A DNA stretch of 32,500 nt. Origin: Cryptomeria japonica. Taxonomy: Eukaryota > Streptophyta > Pinopsida > Cupressales > Cupressaceae. A program made the position numbers and the translations under genes. The stretch covers positions 374,917,518-374,950,017 of the forward strand of contig NC_081407.1 of the NCBI RefSeq assembly GCF_030272615.1, given 5' to 3'. The first letter of the stretch is position 1, and the number at the start of each line of letters is the position of its first letter. A model generated the notes under the pieces. It made no database searches and was not told where the DNA came from. It saw only the letters and a program-made list of their open reading frames with translations. Positions 10,416 to 20,552 of this stretch are shown here, piece by piece.

Positions 10416-11058
10416 CACCAAAACATGGCAACACCTTGTACATATTCATTCAAGCAGATGCAAAACCAACATTAACACAGTACTCACACAATGACCATTT
10501 ATCAATCGACCACACAATCCACATCCAACAAATCAGAAACTGTCTTTAAAAACAAGGATGCATCCTTCCTTACCAAAACAAAGACAAAAGTGACGTTTTC
10601 TTTGACAAGAAAATTATGTTAAGCTATCAAATGCTTGGTTGATTCGTGAGTACAATCGTTCGTTTATCTGTATCGGGATCTTTCAGCATTGTTTTGTATC
10701 ATTTGTGCATTATTTCCGATGAAGTTCTGGGGCATGTACTAATGGTGTCTACGTGGGAAGTTCACTAAGCTACGTGATCTTATGCCAAATGCAGTCATAG
10801 ATCATTACGGCTTGCTGACTACAGCGTATACCTTGACCATATGAGCATGAACCATTACCAAGGATCCATATTCTTTATTCTTTATGTATATACTGTTTGT
10901 TTACAGGTACACTGCTCATTCTTTGGTTCCTCCTCATCCAATTTGGATAAAGGTTTTTATTTCTTAGTACGGTATGCACTTGTCTCAGGATATGATCAGC
11001 CTAAGATCAAGGAGGACGATCCAAGTCATGCATGAACGGAGATAATCCTTGTCTATCC

Positions 11059-11190
11059 CGCAAGCAATACTCAGGTCAACTTGATCCATTATATCAAGTT
11101 GCTTGTATTAACTTGCTATATCAAAATCCATGTAAGAAATACTCTGGTCATCTTGAATCTTTATGTCAAGTTGCTTGTATTTTCTTACAA
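11059..11190 (+). repeat. Two 72-bp-spaced copies of an imperfect hairpin
   Basis: Copy 1 (about 11060-11116) and copy 2 (about 11132-11188) share AATAC, TCAAGTTGCTTGTATT and flanking bases. Each can fold with an outer stem closing on AATAC/GTATT. Copy 1 also has a perfect inner stem, AACTTGAT (11078-11085) with ATCAAGTT (11093-11100). In the outer stem copy 1 has GCAAG/CTTGC and copy 2 has GTAAG/CTTAC, so both partners of one pair changed together. This is consistent with selection on RNA structure, though two copies are thin evidence. Confidence 0.6.
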
Positions 11191-11522
11191 CATTTTAAAG
11201 CTCAATGATGAAAAATAAAGCACCATGGATCGTCATTTCATCTCATCTGTATATATTGCATTTCGTTGCATTCCATCCATCCATACATTCATAAATAGCT
11301 GCATATCATTCATACATAGTAATGACAATGGATACTCTATTTTCCTCTTCTTCCATAGGAATGTAATAGGTCCTCCATTTCTTCTATTTAACATTGAACC
11401 CCCCCACCCTCCCCATCTCGATAATCAGCATCACATATCCTTCATCGTTTCCCATCCTCATTCATCCACACAATCAAGCAAGTTGCTCTGTCTACACAGA
11501 TACATCGACTCCCACACACCTA

Positions 11523-11905
11523 GACTATCAACAGATACTCTGATCAAGTATCTTCGGGTCTCAACAGGTAATCGATTATGGTAATCCTAGACTACATCAG
11601 GCATTTATCATAATGACCTAGTCTCAACGGGGCTGCTATGATTCCCCACAACCATCCATCACACGCACATACTATCAATTGATGAAACAATCAAACACAA
11701 TCCAACGGACAATTACATCAATTGTCTACGTCTCAACGAGTATTTTGCTTCATATACCTTGACTTCATCGGGCAATTACATCAATTGTCTAAGTCACCAT
11801 CAGGTCACTTTGATTCACTTACTCAGACTTTATCATGTCCAAGCGACCAACTGACATCAACTGTCACGCTTTGACTTGACCGGGGCAATTCAACCGATTG
11901 CACCA
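11523..11905 (+). repeat. Run of short inverted repeats with recurrent linker
   Basis: Several small palindromic modules follow one another: AGATACT/AGTATCT inside AGAC/GTCT (about 11524-11562); AGACTA/TAGTCT around CATT/AATG (about 11590-11626); GACAATT/AATTGTC (11709-11727); TGACT/AGTCA around CAATT/AATTG (about 11761-11796); AAGCG/CGCTT around GAC/GTC (about 11842-11872); and GCAAT/ATTGC (about 11886-11902). Between them a linker like GTCTCAACGGG or ACTTCATCGGG recurs. The stems differ in sequence but stay self-complementary. No protein is encoded. Confidence 0.5.
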
Positions 11906-12010
11906 GATTGTCTAACCAATTTTGATCAATTGTATAGCATCAATCCAAACCCCACACTACATCTGCTATTTTTCTTTCTTTGAAACGACGCGATAAACCG
12001 CACCGTCTCA

Positions 12011-12023
12011 AAGAGGGGCAAAT
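12011..12023 (+). promoter_or_regulatory. Polypurine tract of the gypsy element
   Basis: AAAGAGGGGCAAA directly precedes the TGTAGTCACAT start of the 3' LTR. It is the RNase H-resistant primer for plus-strand DNA synthesis. The other gypsy element has a similar tract (AAAGTGGGGGCTAAA, minus strand) next to an LTR that also starts TGTAGT, which supports the call. Confidence 0.85.
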
Positions 12024-12305
12024 GTAGTCACATAAATCTGTCCACTTAATTAAATGAATACTTAGTATTTATTTGATTATTTAACCATCAATTAATAATT
12101 AATTAAATTAATATTTAATTAATTCATCTTAACCCTCTTCTCCTATTAATTAAATAAATTATTCAATTTATTTGATTTAATTCACTTAACCAAATTCAGA
12201 CCATTAATTAAATAAATAAATCATATTTATTTAATTAAATATTCTCTCACATTTAAATAAATTAATATTTATTTAAATCCCCCAAAATCCCACCTCTCAC
12301 ATTTA

Positions 12306-12500
12306 AATAAATAAATCATTTATTTAAATCACCTTTATCCTCCACCCACTTGCATTTTCCTACAAATGCAAGTTGCACAATTATTTTAAATAAATCATTT
12401 ATTTAAATCACCTTTATCCTCCACCCACTTGTATTTTCCTACAAAAGCAAGTTGCACAACTATTTTAAATAAATTATTTATTTAAAATCCTATTTATCCT
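12306..12500 (+). repeat. 79-80 bp direct repeats in LTR U3
   Basis: TTTATCCTCCACCCACTTG-type segments recur at about 12332, 12411 and 12490. The first two units are almost identical and also include TTTTCCTACAAA and GCAAGTTGCACAA. Each unit is preceded by an AT palindrome (AAATAAAT..ATTTATTT). A further partial copy of CCCACTTGCATTTTCCTAC lies at about 12790. The spacing and position in U3 fit promoter-proximal repeats, but no function can be shown. Confidence 0.8.
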
Positions 12501-13470
12501 CACCCACTTGAAACCTTTAATGGTTTCCCTTAAAGTATTCAAACTTGATGGCTTTAAAGTCTTCAAACTTGATGGCTTCCTTCTATAATCTTCTTAAGAC
12601 TTTAATGGTTTTCCTTAAAGTCTTCAAGCCTTTAATGGTTTCCCTCAAAGTCTTCAAGCATTTTAAATGCTTTATCTTCTTTTTCTCATTTAAATAAATT
12701 AATATTTATTTAAATATTTATCCAAATGCAAATTACACCATTTAATTGAAATAAATGATTTTATTTTAATTAAAAATACCAAAATTTCTCCCACTTGCAT
12801 TTTCCTACAAAATCCACTTGTATGCCTAAACCCCTTCTAGATTCTTCTAAACCCTTCCTAATTAGCCTAATCCATCCCCTAAATATTGTCACATTCCTAA
12901 GCAAATTGGAGTCACTTCTCAAAGACTCCAAAGTCTTTGAAAAGCAATTAATGCTTTGTGTGTTCAACAAATCAAAGCCTAAAAGTCTTGGATAACCTTT
13001 GAAAGCTTCCAACCTTCAACCACTAAATGGCTCAAAGTCTTTGATAACCATTGAAGGCTTTCAACCTTCAACCACTTAATCCCCAAAGTCTCCAATAACC
13101 ATTAATGGTTAATTCAACCCTCCCACATGGTTAAAACATTTGTTTTGACTCAACCTCTACCCAACCCAAGGGTCTCATCAGGTCATTAATGCTTTGACCA
13201 TGATTATCTCTTAAACATTTGCACAAAGGTTTATCCTTGGATTAACTCTTAATCCAGTGGGTAATCTTAATTTAGACTTGACCCTTACCTTCTAGATAAC
13301 CATGAGGTCTTCTCAGGCCTTTAATGCCTCCAACCTCTTCTCTCAACCCAATCCTATGTTGAAACTTGTCACCATTTTATTGGTGCCAATTGTGCACATG
13401 GATCCCCAACTTTCAATCCTAACCCTTGTTAAGATTGCTCAATCTTAACCCTTCATTTCCCCATTTCTTC

Positions 13471-13478
13471 TATAAATA
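13471..13478 (+). promoter_or_regulatory. TATA box of the gypsy LTR promoter
   Basis: TATAAATA lies about 420 bases before the LTR end. It follows a pyrimidine-rich stretch and precedes a likely start site near 13500. The position is right for the U3/R boundary of an LTR of this size. The 5' LTR copy that would drive the element is outside the window. Confidence 0.7.
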
Positions 13479-13891
13479 GAACCCTTCTCTTCAAGCAAGG
13501 AGAAGCATTTTAGAGTATTGTTGTTATACTGGCATTAGCATAGAGCTTTTTCATAGCATCACTATCTACTCTAGCATAGTATTTAGCTTTTCATTTCATA
13601 TTTGAAGCTTAGTATTAAATCTCAATCCTCCATAAGCATCCATAGTGCAAAAAGCTGCTGAGAGCTACACTCATTTGGGACTTGGAGAGGAGAGGAACAA
13701 GGGAGGAGCAACTATGAGCATCTTGATTAGCTATTTCATTTTATGTTTATATGCTTTCTATTTCATGCTTAATATCTCTCTTGATATGCCTGTTTAGGAT
13801 AATCTTTTGTTGCTAACACTAACGTTTGTTTTTTGTGCTCTTGTGTGTGTTGCCATCAAACAGGTTTTCTAATCTTTTTTGCAGAGCATCA

Positions 13892-14530
13892 GGTATATAT
13901 ATGATGTAAGATCTCTTTGTAGATCATGGGTTTATGGCTATGGGATGGTTATATGATTATCTGTGTGTGAATAATGTTATAATCATATGTAGGAGTTCTG
14001 GTCGATCATAGGTGATCGAATTGGGTTGGTAAGAGAGGTTAAATACCTCTAGTACTAAGCTTAACCACTGTGCTCAGACATAGGAGATGCTATCTTTGTA
14101 GTTCACTCTTCTTTCCAGATTGTAGTATAGATTTATTTTGTAGTCAGTGAGGCTCCTTTTGTGATGAGCAGAGTGCTCTAGGTTGTTGGCCTTCCTACAT
14201 GTGCATGCCCCTCATTTTGTAATCACATACTTACTGCAAAAGTGTTATCTGACTGTGGGTAGGCTTCCCCCCATGGTTTTTCCCTTGACCGGGCTTTCCA
14301 CGTACAAATATTTGTATCATATGTTATGGATGGATGGTAACTGTTCTGTGATTTATGTTTATGTTTAATTGTTATCATATCAGTTATTTTGGTATTTGGT
14401 GTATGCATTCTGGTATTGGGTTTATGTGTTTCGGTAATAAGGATTCGAATGCTTAAAGTTCTGTAATCCGTTGACAACTGATTCACCCCCCTCCTCTCAG
14501 TTGTACTCTAGTTATCTAAGCTATCTAACA
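13892..14530 (+). repeat. Truncated 5' LTR of the copia element
   Basis: It aligns nearly end to end with 19771-20407, both beginning GGTATATATATGATGTAAGA and ending CTAACA. By eye the two differ by scattered substitutions (roughly one in six or seven bases), which implies an old insertion. The matching sequence of 19147-19770 is absent upstream; the gypsy LTR is there instead. Confidence 0.9.
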
Positions 14531-14532
14531 AC

Positions 14533-14544
14533 TGGTATCAGAGC
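14533..14544 (+). promoter_or_regulatory. Primer-binding site of the copia element
   Basis: TGGTATCAGAGC, two bases after the 5' LTR end, is complementary to the 3' end of initiator tRNA-Met, the usual minus-strand primer of plant copia elements. Confidence 0.92.
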
Positions 14545-14586
14545 TTGGTCCTCTCCATAGAAGCTTAATCACTTGAGGAATATCCT

Positions 14587-15540
14587 ATGGCATCTAATAG
14601 TTCAAGTTCATCAAATACATGTGTAGTTGTTTTTTAGAGAGAAATTCCTAGGCTTGATGGAACAAATTACAGGGTATGGAAGATTCGGATGGAGACTCAT
14701 TTTAGATGCCTTGGAAAGGAAATTTGGGAGATCACTGAGAAAGGAGTAATGCCTTGTAATCTAGAATCTGGCAATCCTCCTTCGACATGCCTAGATAAGG
14801 ATCTTGAGAATGATTGTAGAGCTAGAGAAGCCCTTATGTGTGCACTTTTTGATCAACAAATAACGAGACTAACTGATAAATTAATTGCAAAGGCTATATG
14901 GGACAAATTGGAGACTCTGAATGAAGGTGACCGTACTATTAGAATTGCCAAACTTGATGGTTACTAGGTGAGGTATGAGAACCTGAAGATGGAAGAAGAT
15001 GAAAGGATTACTGCTTTTATGGAGAGAGTTAATGAGATTGTTATGAGAATTCAATGTTGTGGTGGATCTCTGAGTGAAGATGAAATAGTTTCTAAATTAC
15101 TGAGAGATTTTCCATCAACTTATAAGATGAAGGCTACTGCAACTAATGAGCTGAGAACTATGGAAAACACCTCTATTAATAGGGATACCTTGGTTGGGAA
15201 GTTATCTGCTTTTGAACTTGAGGAATTCAGACCTTCTAGAGCTGTAAAATCTAAACCCGCTTTTCATGCATCTACATCATCTACTGGCAAGAGTGATTGG
15301 AAAGATTTATATGTGAAGGAACTAGAGGATATGAAGAAAGAAGATGAAGAGTTTGAGCAACTTGAAACCTTATTTTCTAGAAGAGTACCTAAAGGACCGA
15401 CAAGAAGTAAGTATGAAGGAAAATCACCTTTTAGATGATTTGCATGTAATAAGATAGATCATTTTGCATCTAGATGTCCTGAAAGGAATTCAAGATTTGA
15501 AGAAAGAGCTAGAAGATCTTTTAGGCCTAACCATGATTAT
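14587..15540 (+). pseudogene. Copia Gag remnant
   Basis: Starts at ATG 14587 (MASNSSSSS). A UBN2/Gag-type domain follows: RLDGTNYRVWKIRMETHF, then AKAIWDKLETLNEG and MRYENLKMEEDERITAFMER. In-frame stops interrupt it at 14635 (TAG), 14965 (TAG) and 15436 (TGA). The last falls where the first Cys of the zinc knuckle is expected; the remaining knuckle reads FACNKIDHFASRCP. Apart from the stops the frame is continuous over most of the gene. It would have formed the particle shell and bound RNA. Confidence 0.88.
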
Positions 15541-15740
15541 TAGCACAAGCATACGTACAGAAGGAACAAAGTCAAATCATGCTACTTTGCTGATGAGGAA
15601 GGTGTGACTGATTTTCGATGATGAACCAACACAAGATTCTGATAGTGTATTCGGCAATGGAAAGGAATGGGTATTTTTGGCTATCAAGGAAGATGATCCG
15701 GTACCTGAAGAGAAGGCCCTTGCTACTAAAATTGAAGACA

Positions 15741-16010
15741 AGATGAATGGGTAATTGACAGTGGATGTTCACATCATATGACTGGAGATAAAAGGAAGTT
15801 CTTATCTTTGCAATAATTTGATGGTGGTTTGGTTAGATTTGGAGATGACAAAGCATGCATGATCAAGGGAAGAGGAACAATATCATTGGATGGTAAGCTT
15901 AACACTGATAATGTTTATTATGTTAAAGGTTTAAGGCATAATCTTTTGAGTGTAGGAAAGTTGGTGGATAAGGGACTTCAGTTATAGTTCAAGGATGGAA
16001 AATGCAAGAT
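15741..16010 (+). pseudogene. Copia protease remnant
   Basis: WVIDSGCSHHMTGD around 15749-15790 is the retrotransposon aspartic protease active-site region, with DSG at 15758-15766. It is followed by VYYVKGLRHNLLSVGKL, the typical end of the copia protease. A TAG at 15984 interrupts the frame (reading FKDG afterwards). The link to Gag is broken by further stops and frame changes in 15540-15740. Confidence 0.85.
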
Positions 16011-16026
16011 TATCTACAGATCTGGA

Positions 16027-17000
16027 TTGGAGATTGCAACTGGTACACAGACTAAAGGTAACATCTTTCAATTGAACTCCGGTGAGAAGACTTGTTTGAT
16101 TGCACAAATTGATGAGAGTTGTCTATGGCATAAGAGGTTGTGTCATGTAAATTTTGATTACATTGTGAAGATCAGTTCTACTAAGGCAGTTAGAGATATA
16201 CCTACGATTGTAAAGCCCTATAATCCGGTATGTAAGGAATTTCAAATGGGAAAGCAAGTCAGAACTTCTTTTAAGAGTATAAAAGATAAATATAATGATG
16301 TTCTTGATCTTATTCATACTAATTTGTGTGGTCCTGCTAGAATCAAAAGTTTTCAAGGTGATAGATATTTCATGCTAATCATTGATGACTATTCAAGAAT
16401 GATGTGGGTTACTTTTCTAAGGGAGAAGTCAAAAGAATTTTAAAAGTTTTAAATCTTTAAAGCTAAAGTTGATACAAAGAGATGATTGAAGATTAAATGC
16501 TAAAGGTCAGATCAGGGTGGAGAATTCACATTCGGTGAATTTAACAACTATTGTGACAAGAATGGGATAAGGAGACAGATGTATGCACCAGGCAAACACC
16601 TCAACAAAATGGAGTTGTAGAAAGGAAGAACATAACTATCTTGGATGCAGCTAGAACTATGATGATGGAAGCTAATCCACCTCATGTCTATTGGAGAGAA
16701 GCTATAAAAATGATGATATACACATTCAACAGAGTTCATATCAAAGGAGATATCAGTAAGACACATTATGAGTTATGGTTTGGTCATACACCAACAATTA
16801 AGTATTTCAGAATCTTTGGTAGTAAATGCTATATCAAAAGAGATGATTCCATTGGAAATTTTGATCCTAGATGTGATGAAGGAATATTTCTTGGTTATTC
16901 TAATGAAAGCAAAGCATATAGATGTTATAACAAAATATTACAGAGAATTATGGAGAGCACAAATATCGAGGTGTATGAGTAGAATAAAAGTCAAATTAGA
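16027..17000 (+). pseudogene. Copia integrase remnant
   Basis: GAG-pre-integrase and zinc finger (LWHKRLCHVN...CKEFQMGKQ), then the core. The first catalytic Asp is replaced: bases 16321-16323 encode Asn in IHTNLCGPA. The second Asp is present (RSDQGGEF, near 16507). The catalytic Glu is present (GVVERKN, near 16617) but in another frame, so there is a frameshift between about 16560 and 16590. Stops follow ESKEF near 16441. After the core comes the usual copia stretch DAARTMMMEANPPHVYWREA up to EGIFLGYSNESKAYR. Confidence 0.88.
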
Positions 17001-17165
17001 ACTTATGAGAGAGAACCGACAGTGGAAATGATCACAACTGAACTGGTAGCACCTACACCAGAACAAAATGTTGAACCAATTACTCCGACAGTATTGGAAA
17101 ATTCAACAGTAACTGAAGATTAGAGCAGAGGAACAAAAAATCAAGAGAGTCCTAGGTATGTAAGG

Positions 17166-18736
17166 TTGAATCATTCAGAAGATCAGATCATTGGAGACAA
17201 AAACAAAGGAGTGATGACAAGAAGAAGGTTGGCAACTGATGAGGTATGTTTAATTTCTCAAGTTGAACCGGCATCAGTAATTGAAGCTTGTAAAGATGAA
17301 TGTTGGATGAAAGCTATGGAAGAAGAATTCGATCAGATAGAAAAGAGTAACATATGGACTTTAGCTCCCCGACCTAAAAGTAAGAATGTTATTGGAACTA
17401 AATGGGTTTTTAGGAATAAATTGAATGAAGATGGACAAGTTGTGAGGAATAAAGCTAGATTGGTTTGTAAAGGATATTCTCAGAAGGAATTGATTATGGT
17501 AAAACCTTTGCACCGATAGCTAGGATTGAAGTTGTGAGATTATTTCTTGCTTATGTTGCACATAAGAACTACAAGGTTTATTAGATGGATGTTAAGTGTG
17601 CATTTTTGAATGGAGATCTTGAAGAACAATTTTATATTGAGCAACCTGATAGATTTTCACTTTCAGATTACAAAAACATGGTTTGTAGGTTAAAGAAAGC
17701 TTTATATGGATTGAAACAAGCCCCTAGAGCTTGGTATGCAAGATAAGATAAATATCTTTTGAATCTTGATTTCACTAAAGGTAATGCTGATAGTAGTTTA
17801 TATTATAAGATCATTGATGATGACATATTGATTATTGAATTCTTTGTTGATGATATCATTTTTGGAGGTGAAGATAAGTTGTGTATGGAATTATCTAACA
17901 ATATGAATAAATTTGAGATGTCTATGATTGGGGAGATGAAATTCTTCTTAGGTTTGCAGATTACTCAAACTAGTAAAGGTATTTTCATCTATCAAACTAA
18001 GTATGCTAGAGAGCTGTTGAAGAAATTTGGGTTGGAAAATTCTAAACCGGTTGGTACTCTGATGGTTACAATTGAGAAATTGACAAAGAAAGATGCATTT
18101 TCACCGGTAAATCCTACAAGGTACAAGTCTATGATTGGAGGTTTGTTATATCTGACTCAGACTAGACCAAATATAATGAATGCAGTTTGCATTGTATCAA
18201 GATATCAGAGTGATCCTAAAGAAAATCATGAGATTGCGGTGAAAAGGATTTTCAGGTATTTGCAGGGAACAACTGAATATGGTTTGTGGTATCCTAAAAA
18301 TGATGACTTTACATTATGTGCATATACAAATGCAGATTGGGCTAGAGATGTTGATGATTGGAAGAGCACATCCGCTGGAGATTTCTTTCTTGGAAAGAAA
18401 CTTGTTTCATGGATCAGCAAAAAGTAGTCATGTACTTCTTTATCTACTATTGAACCTGAGTATGTTGCTGCTGCTACTGACTGTACATAATTCCTTTGGA
18501 TGAAGAAAATGTTGAAGGATATAAAGGTGGATTGTAATGAATTGGTAGTTATTCACTGTGATAACTTTGCTGCTATTGATATATCAAAGAATCCGGTATT
18601 TCATTCTAAGACAAAGCACATATCTATCAAGTATAACTTTTTGAAGGAGAAGGTGGAAGCAAATGAAGTCAGACTGGTTTATGTGAACACTAAAGAGCAA
18701 ATTGTAGACATCTTCACTAAAAATTTGCCTAAATAA
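17166..18736 (+). pseudogene. Copia reverse transcriptase and RNase H remnant
   Basis: RT starts in the WMKAMEEEFDQIEKSNIWTL region, runs through KARLVCKGYSQ (frameshift near 17490), [14 protein letters not shown] and [12 protein letters not shown], and has FVDDIIFGG as the catalytic box (near 17847). RNase H follows with YTNADWARD, where the first catalytic Asp is Asn, then STIEPEYVAA and FTKNLPK at the end. In-frame stops lie at 17582 (TAG), near 17743, at 18425 (TAG) and at 18488 (TAA). The order integrase-RT-RNase H is copia-type. Confidence 0.9.
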
Positions 18737-19146
18737 TCATTTGAGTACTTCAGAGACAGATTGGGGGTTTCTGCCCTTCTAGTAGAGACCTGAGTGATGC
18801 TGATTGGCATCAGTCTGGTATGCATTATCAAAGCTATTGCTCATTCTGGATTGATGTTGTCGTGTTACTACTCAGAGGGAGTAGCCACCTGTAAGAATCA
18901 AAGGGTTTATGTTTTTTATTTGATATTTATGTTAGATATTTTGCATTGATGTCAAAGGGGTAGTTATTCTTGTGAAAAACATAAGGGAGAGATATATTCA
19001 TTAGAGGAGTTTGGTTCAGAGCTTCATTGCTATATCATTTTGTGGAGATTGTTGGTTGTCTTCCATAGGGGGAGACTTGTTTGGCATTTCTTGGCACTTG
19101 GATATTTTTCACATCTAGTATTGCCATCAATGCCAAATGAGGAGAT
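18737..19146 (+). other. Copia 3' region with weak polypurine tract
   Basis: About 410 bases after the RNase H end with no gene. GATGC/GCATC near 18796 can form a small stem. It ends in AAATGAGGAGAT, a modest purine run directly before TGTTAGCAATT, and so is the likely polypurine tract. Confidence 0.6.
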
Positions 19147-20407
19147 TGTTAGCAATTTGGAGGAATTGATTATGTGTTGCATTAATGTTTTGTCATTGAT
19201 GGAAACACTGTCTATTTTGGTTGTTTACTGATTTCCGGTTGGTTTCAGTAGAGTGGTTGGATTATGATATTGATCTGGTATGCTCCAACATGCTTTGGTT
19301 TGTGGAATTTATTTGGATTTGTCATTCATGCTATTCGGATGCGTATCATGATCAATTGGTTTAGGATTTGATGACTCAGATACTATCATTTATTCTAGTA
19401 AGCCTTTTGGTCACCGGTAAGGTTTTACCGACAGAGCTTTGTTGAAGATCTTTTGATGCACATGATAAGTGGTGTTGGTGCAACTTCTAGATGGCTTTCA
19501 GGATGTTGTTGGTTATCTTGTTCATGTTCATGTTGATTGGTGGTGTTACATTTAGGGCCGGACCTAATGCTATCTTATTCTACTAGGTTATGGACCAACT
19601 TATGTAATGTGTTGATGGGTGATCCCAATGTATTACCAGATTGATTCATTGATTGGATTATGTTGTATCAGTCTTAGGACAACTTGGTTGATCAATGGAT
19701 TGCGGGTTTATGTTATGAATTAATTGTATTATCTTTTAGGTGGCTGACCTAATTGTTTAGGTCCTGGGTTGGTATATATATGATGTAAGATCTCTTTGTA
19801 GATCATGGGATTGTGGTTATGGGATGGTTATGCGATTATCCATGTGCGAATAATTTTGTAATCATATGTAGAAGTTTTGGTTGATCATAGGTGATCAAAT
19901 TGGGTTGGTAATAGAGGTTTAAGACCTCCTTTACTGAGCTTAACCAGAACTATACTTAGGAATAGGAGATGCTACCTTTGTCATTCACTCTTCTTTCCAG
20001 ATTGTAGTCTGGATTTATTTTGTAGTTAGTGAGGCTCCTTCTGTGATGAGAAGTGCACTCTAGGTTGTTGGCCTTCCTGAATGTGTAGGTCCCTCATTTT
20101 GTAATCACATACTTAATGTAGAAGTATTATCTAACTGTAGGTAGGCTTCCCTCCGTGGTTTTTCCCTTTACCAGGTTTTCCACGTACACAAATATTTGTG
20201 TCATGTGTTATGGATGGATGGAAACTGTTTTGTGATTTATGTTTATATTTAATTTCTATATCAGTTATTCTGGTATTTGGTTTATGCATTCCATTATTGG
20301 GTTTATGTGTTCCGGTAATAAGGATTTGAATGCTTAAAATTCTATAATTCGTTGACAACTGATTCACCCCCCCTCAGTTGTCCTTTGGTTATCTGAGTTG
20401 TCTAACA
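19147..20407 (+). repeat. Complete 3' LTR of the copia element (1261 bp)
   Basis: It begins TGTTAG and ends CTAACA, perfect 6-bp terminal inverted repeats. The last 637 bp match the truncated 5' LTR. A short frame at 19040-19231 that spans the LTR start is not a gene. Confidence 0.9.
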
Positions 20408-20552
20408 TATGTGTATACATACGAAGGTATATATATATGTATATATATATATATACATACATGCATACATATATATATATACATACATACATATATACAC
20501 ATACACACACACTCATATATATATATATATGTATGTATGTATGTATGTATAT
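20408..20552. repeat. TA/CATA microsatellite between two elements
   Basis: Alternating (TA)n, (CATA)n, (CACA)n and (GTAT)n runs fill the space between the copia LTR end and the next gypsy LTR. The ATACATAC and GTATGTAT blocks are mutually complementary and could form a hairpin. Open frames rich in Tyr/Ile/His on both strands are simple-sequence artefacts. Confidence 0.9.

Larger units (their letters stand above)
9828..12010 (+). other. Long 3' untranslated region of the gypsy element
   Basis: About 2.2 kb between the Pol stop and the polypurine tract, without a convincing gene. It holds diverged 30-mer copies (about 9855-9925), a 30-bp tandem array (10235-10415), a pair of long imperfect hairpins (11059-11190) and a run of shorter inverted repeats (about 11523-11905). 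Frames of 60-120 codons here are Lys/His/Ser repeats of the tandem array, or simple sequence. Long, repeat-bearing 3' untranslated regions are typical of the Tat/Ogre group. Confidence 0.75.
1..13891 (+). mobile_element. Tat-lineage Ty3/gypsy LTR retrotransposon, 5' LTR outside window
   Basis: A plus-strand LTR retrotransposon seen from its 5' leader to its 3' LTR. The order is leader (1-2540), one Gag-Pro-Pol frame (2541-9827), long 3' untranslated region (9828-12010), polypurine tract (12011-12023) and 3' LTR (12024 to about 13891). Integrase after RNase H places it in Ty3/gypsy. A second, archaeal-type RNase H after the first is the hallmark of the plant Tat lineage. I see no copy of the 12024-13891 LTR in the first 2.5 kb, so the 5' LTR should lie left of the window. 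The right end abuts a truncated copia LTR, which suggests insertion into it. The exact last base is uncertain between 13888 and 13891. The intact frame suggests it is the youngest element here. Confidence 0.9.
12024..13891 (+). repeat. 3' LTR of the gypsy element (about 1.87 kb)
   Basis: It starts with TG just after the polypurine tract and ends near GCAGAGCA or GCATCA, where copia LTR sequence begins. The first 700 bases (U3) are very AT-rich, with near-perfect palindromes of the AAATAAAT/ATTTATTT type and a 79-80 bp direct repeat (about 12306-12490). A block of CTTTAATGGTTTCC/AAAGTCTTCAA repeats follows (about 12510-12670). A TATA box sits at 13471. Open frames of 66-80 codons at 12770-13012, on both strands, are low-complexity and not genes. 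Confidence 0.8.
13892..20407 (+). mobile_element. Decayed Ty1/copia LTR retrotransposon, 5' LTR truncated
   Basis: Order: 3' portion of the 5' LTR (13892-14530), primer-binding site (14533), Gag, protease, integrase, RT, RNase H (14587-18736), short 3' region, and complete 3' LTR (19147-20407). Integrase before RT is diagnostic for Ty1/copia. The pol frame is broken by many stops and several frameshifts, so the element cannot be autonomous. The missing first ~624 bp of its 5' LTR start exactly where the gypsy 3' LTR ends. They should therefore lie beyond the gypsy element, left of the window. Confidence 0.92.

Noticed and set aside
10196-10549. 117- and 87-codon frames with repeated Lys-His-Ser blocks
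   Set aside because: They arise because the 30-bp tandem unit has a period divisible by three.
12770-13012. Frames of 66 and 80 codons on both strands in the gypsy LTR
   Set aside because: Low-complexity frames within LTR U3, mutually antisense, with no domain.
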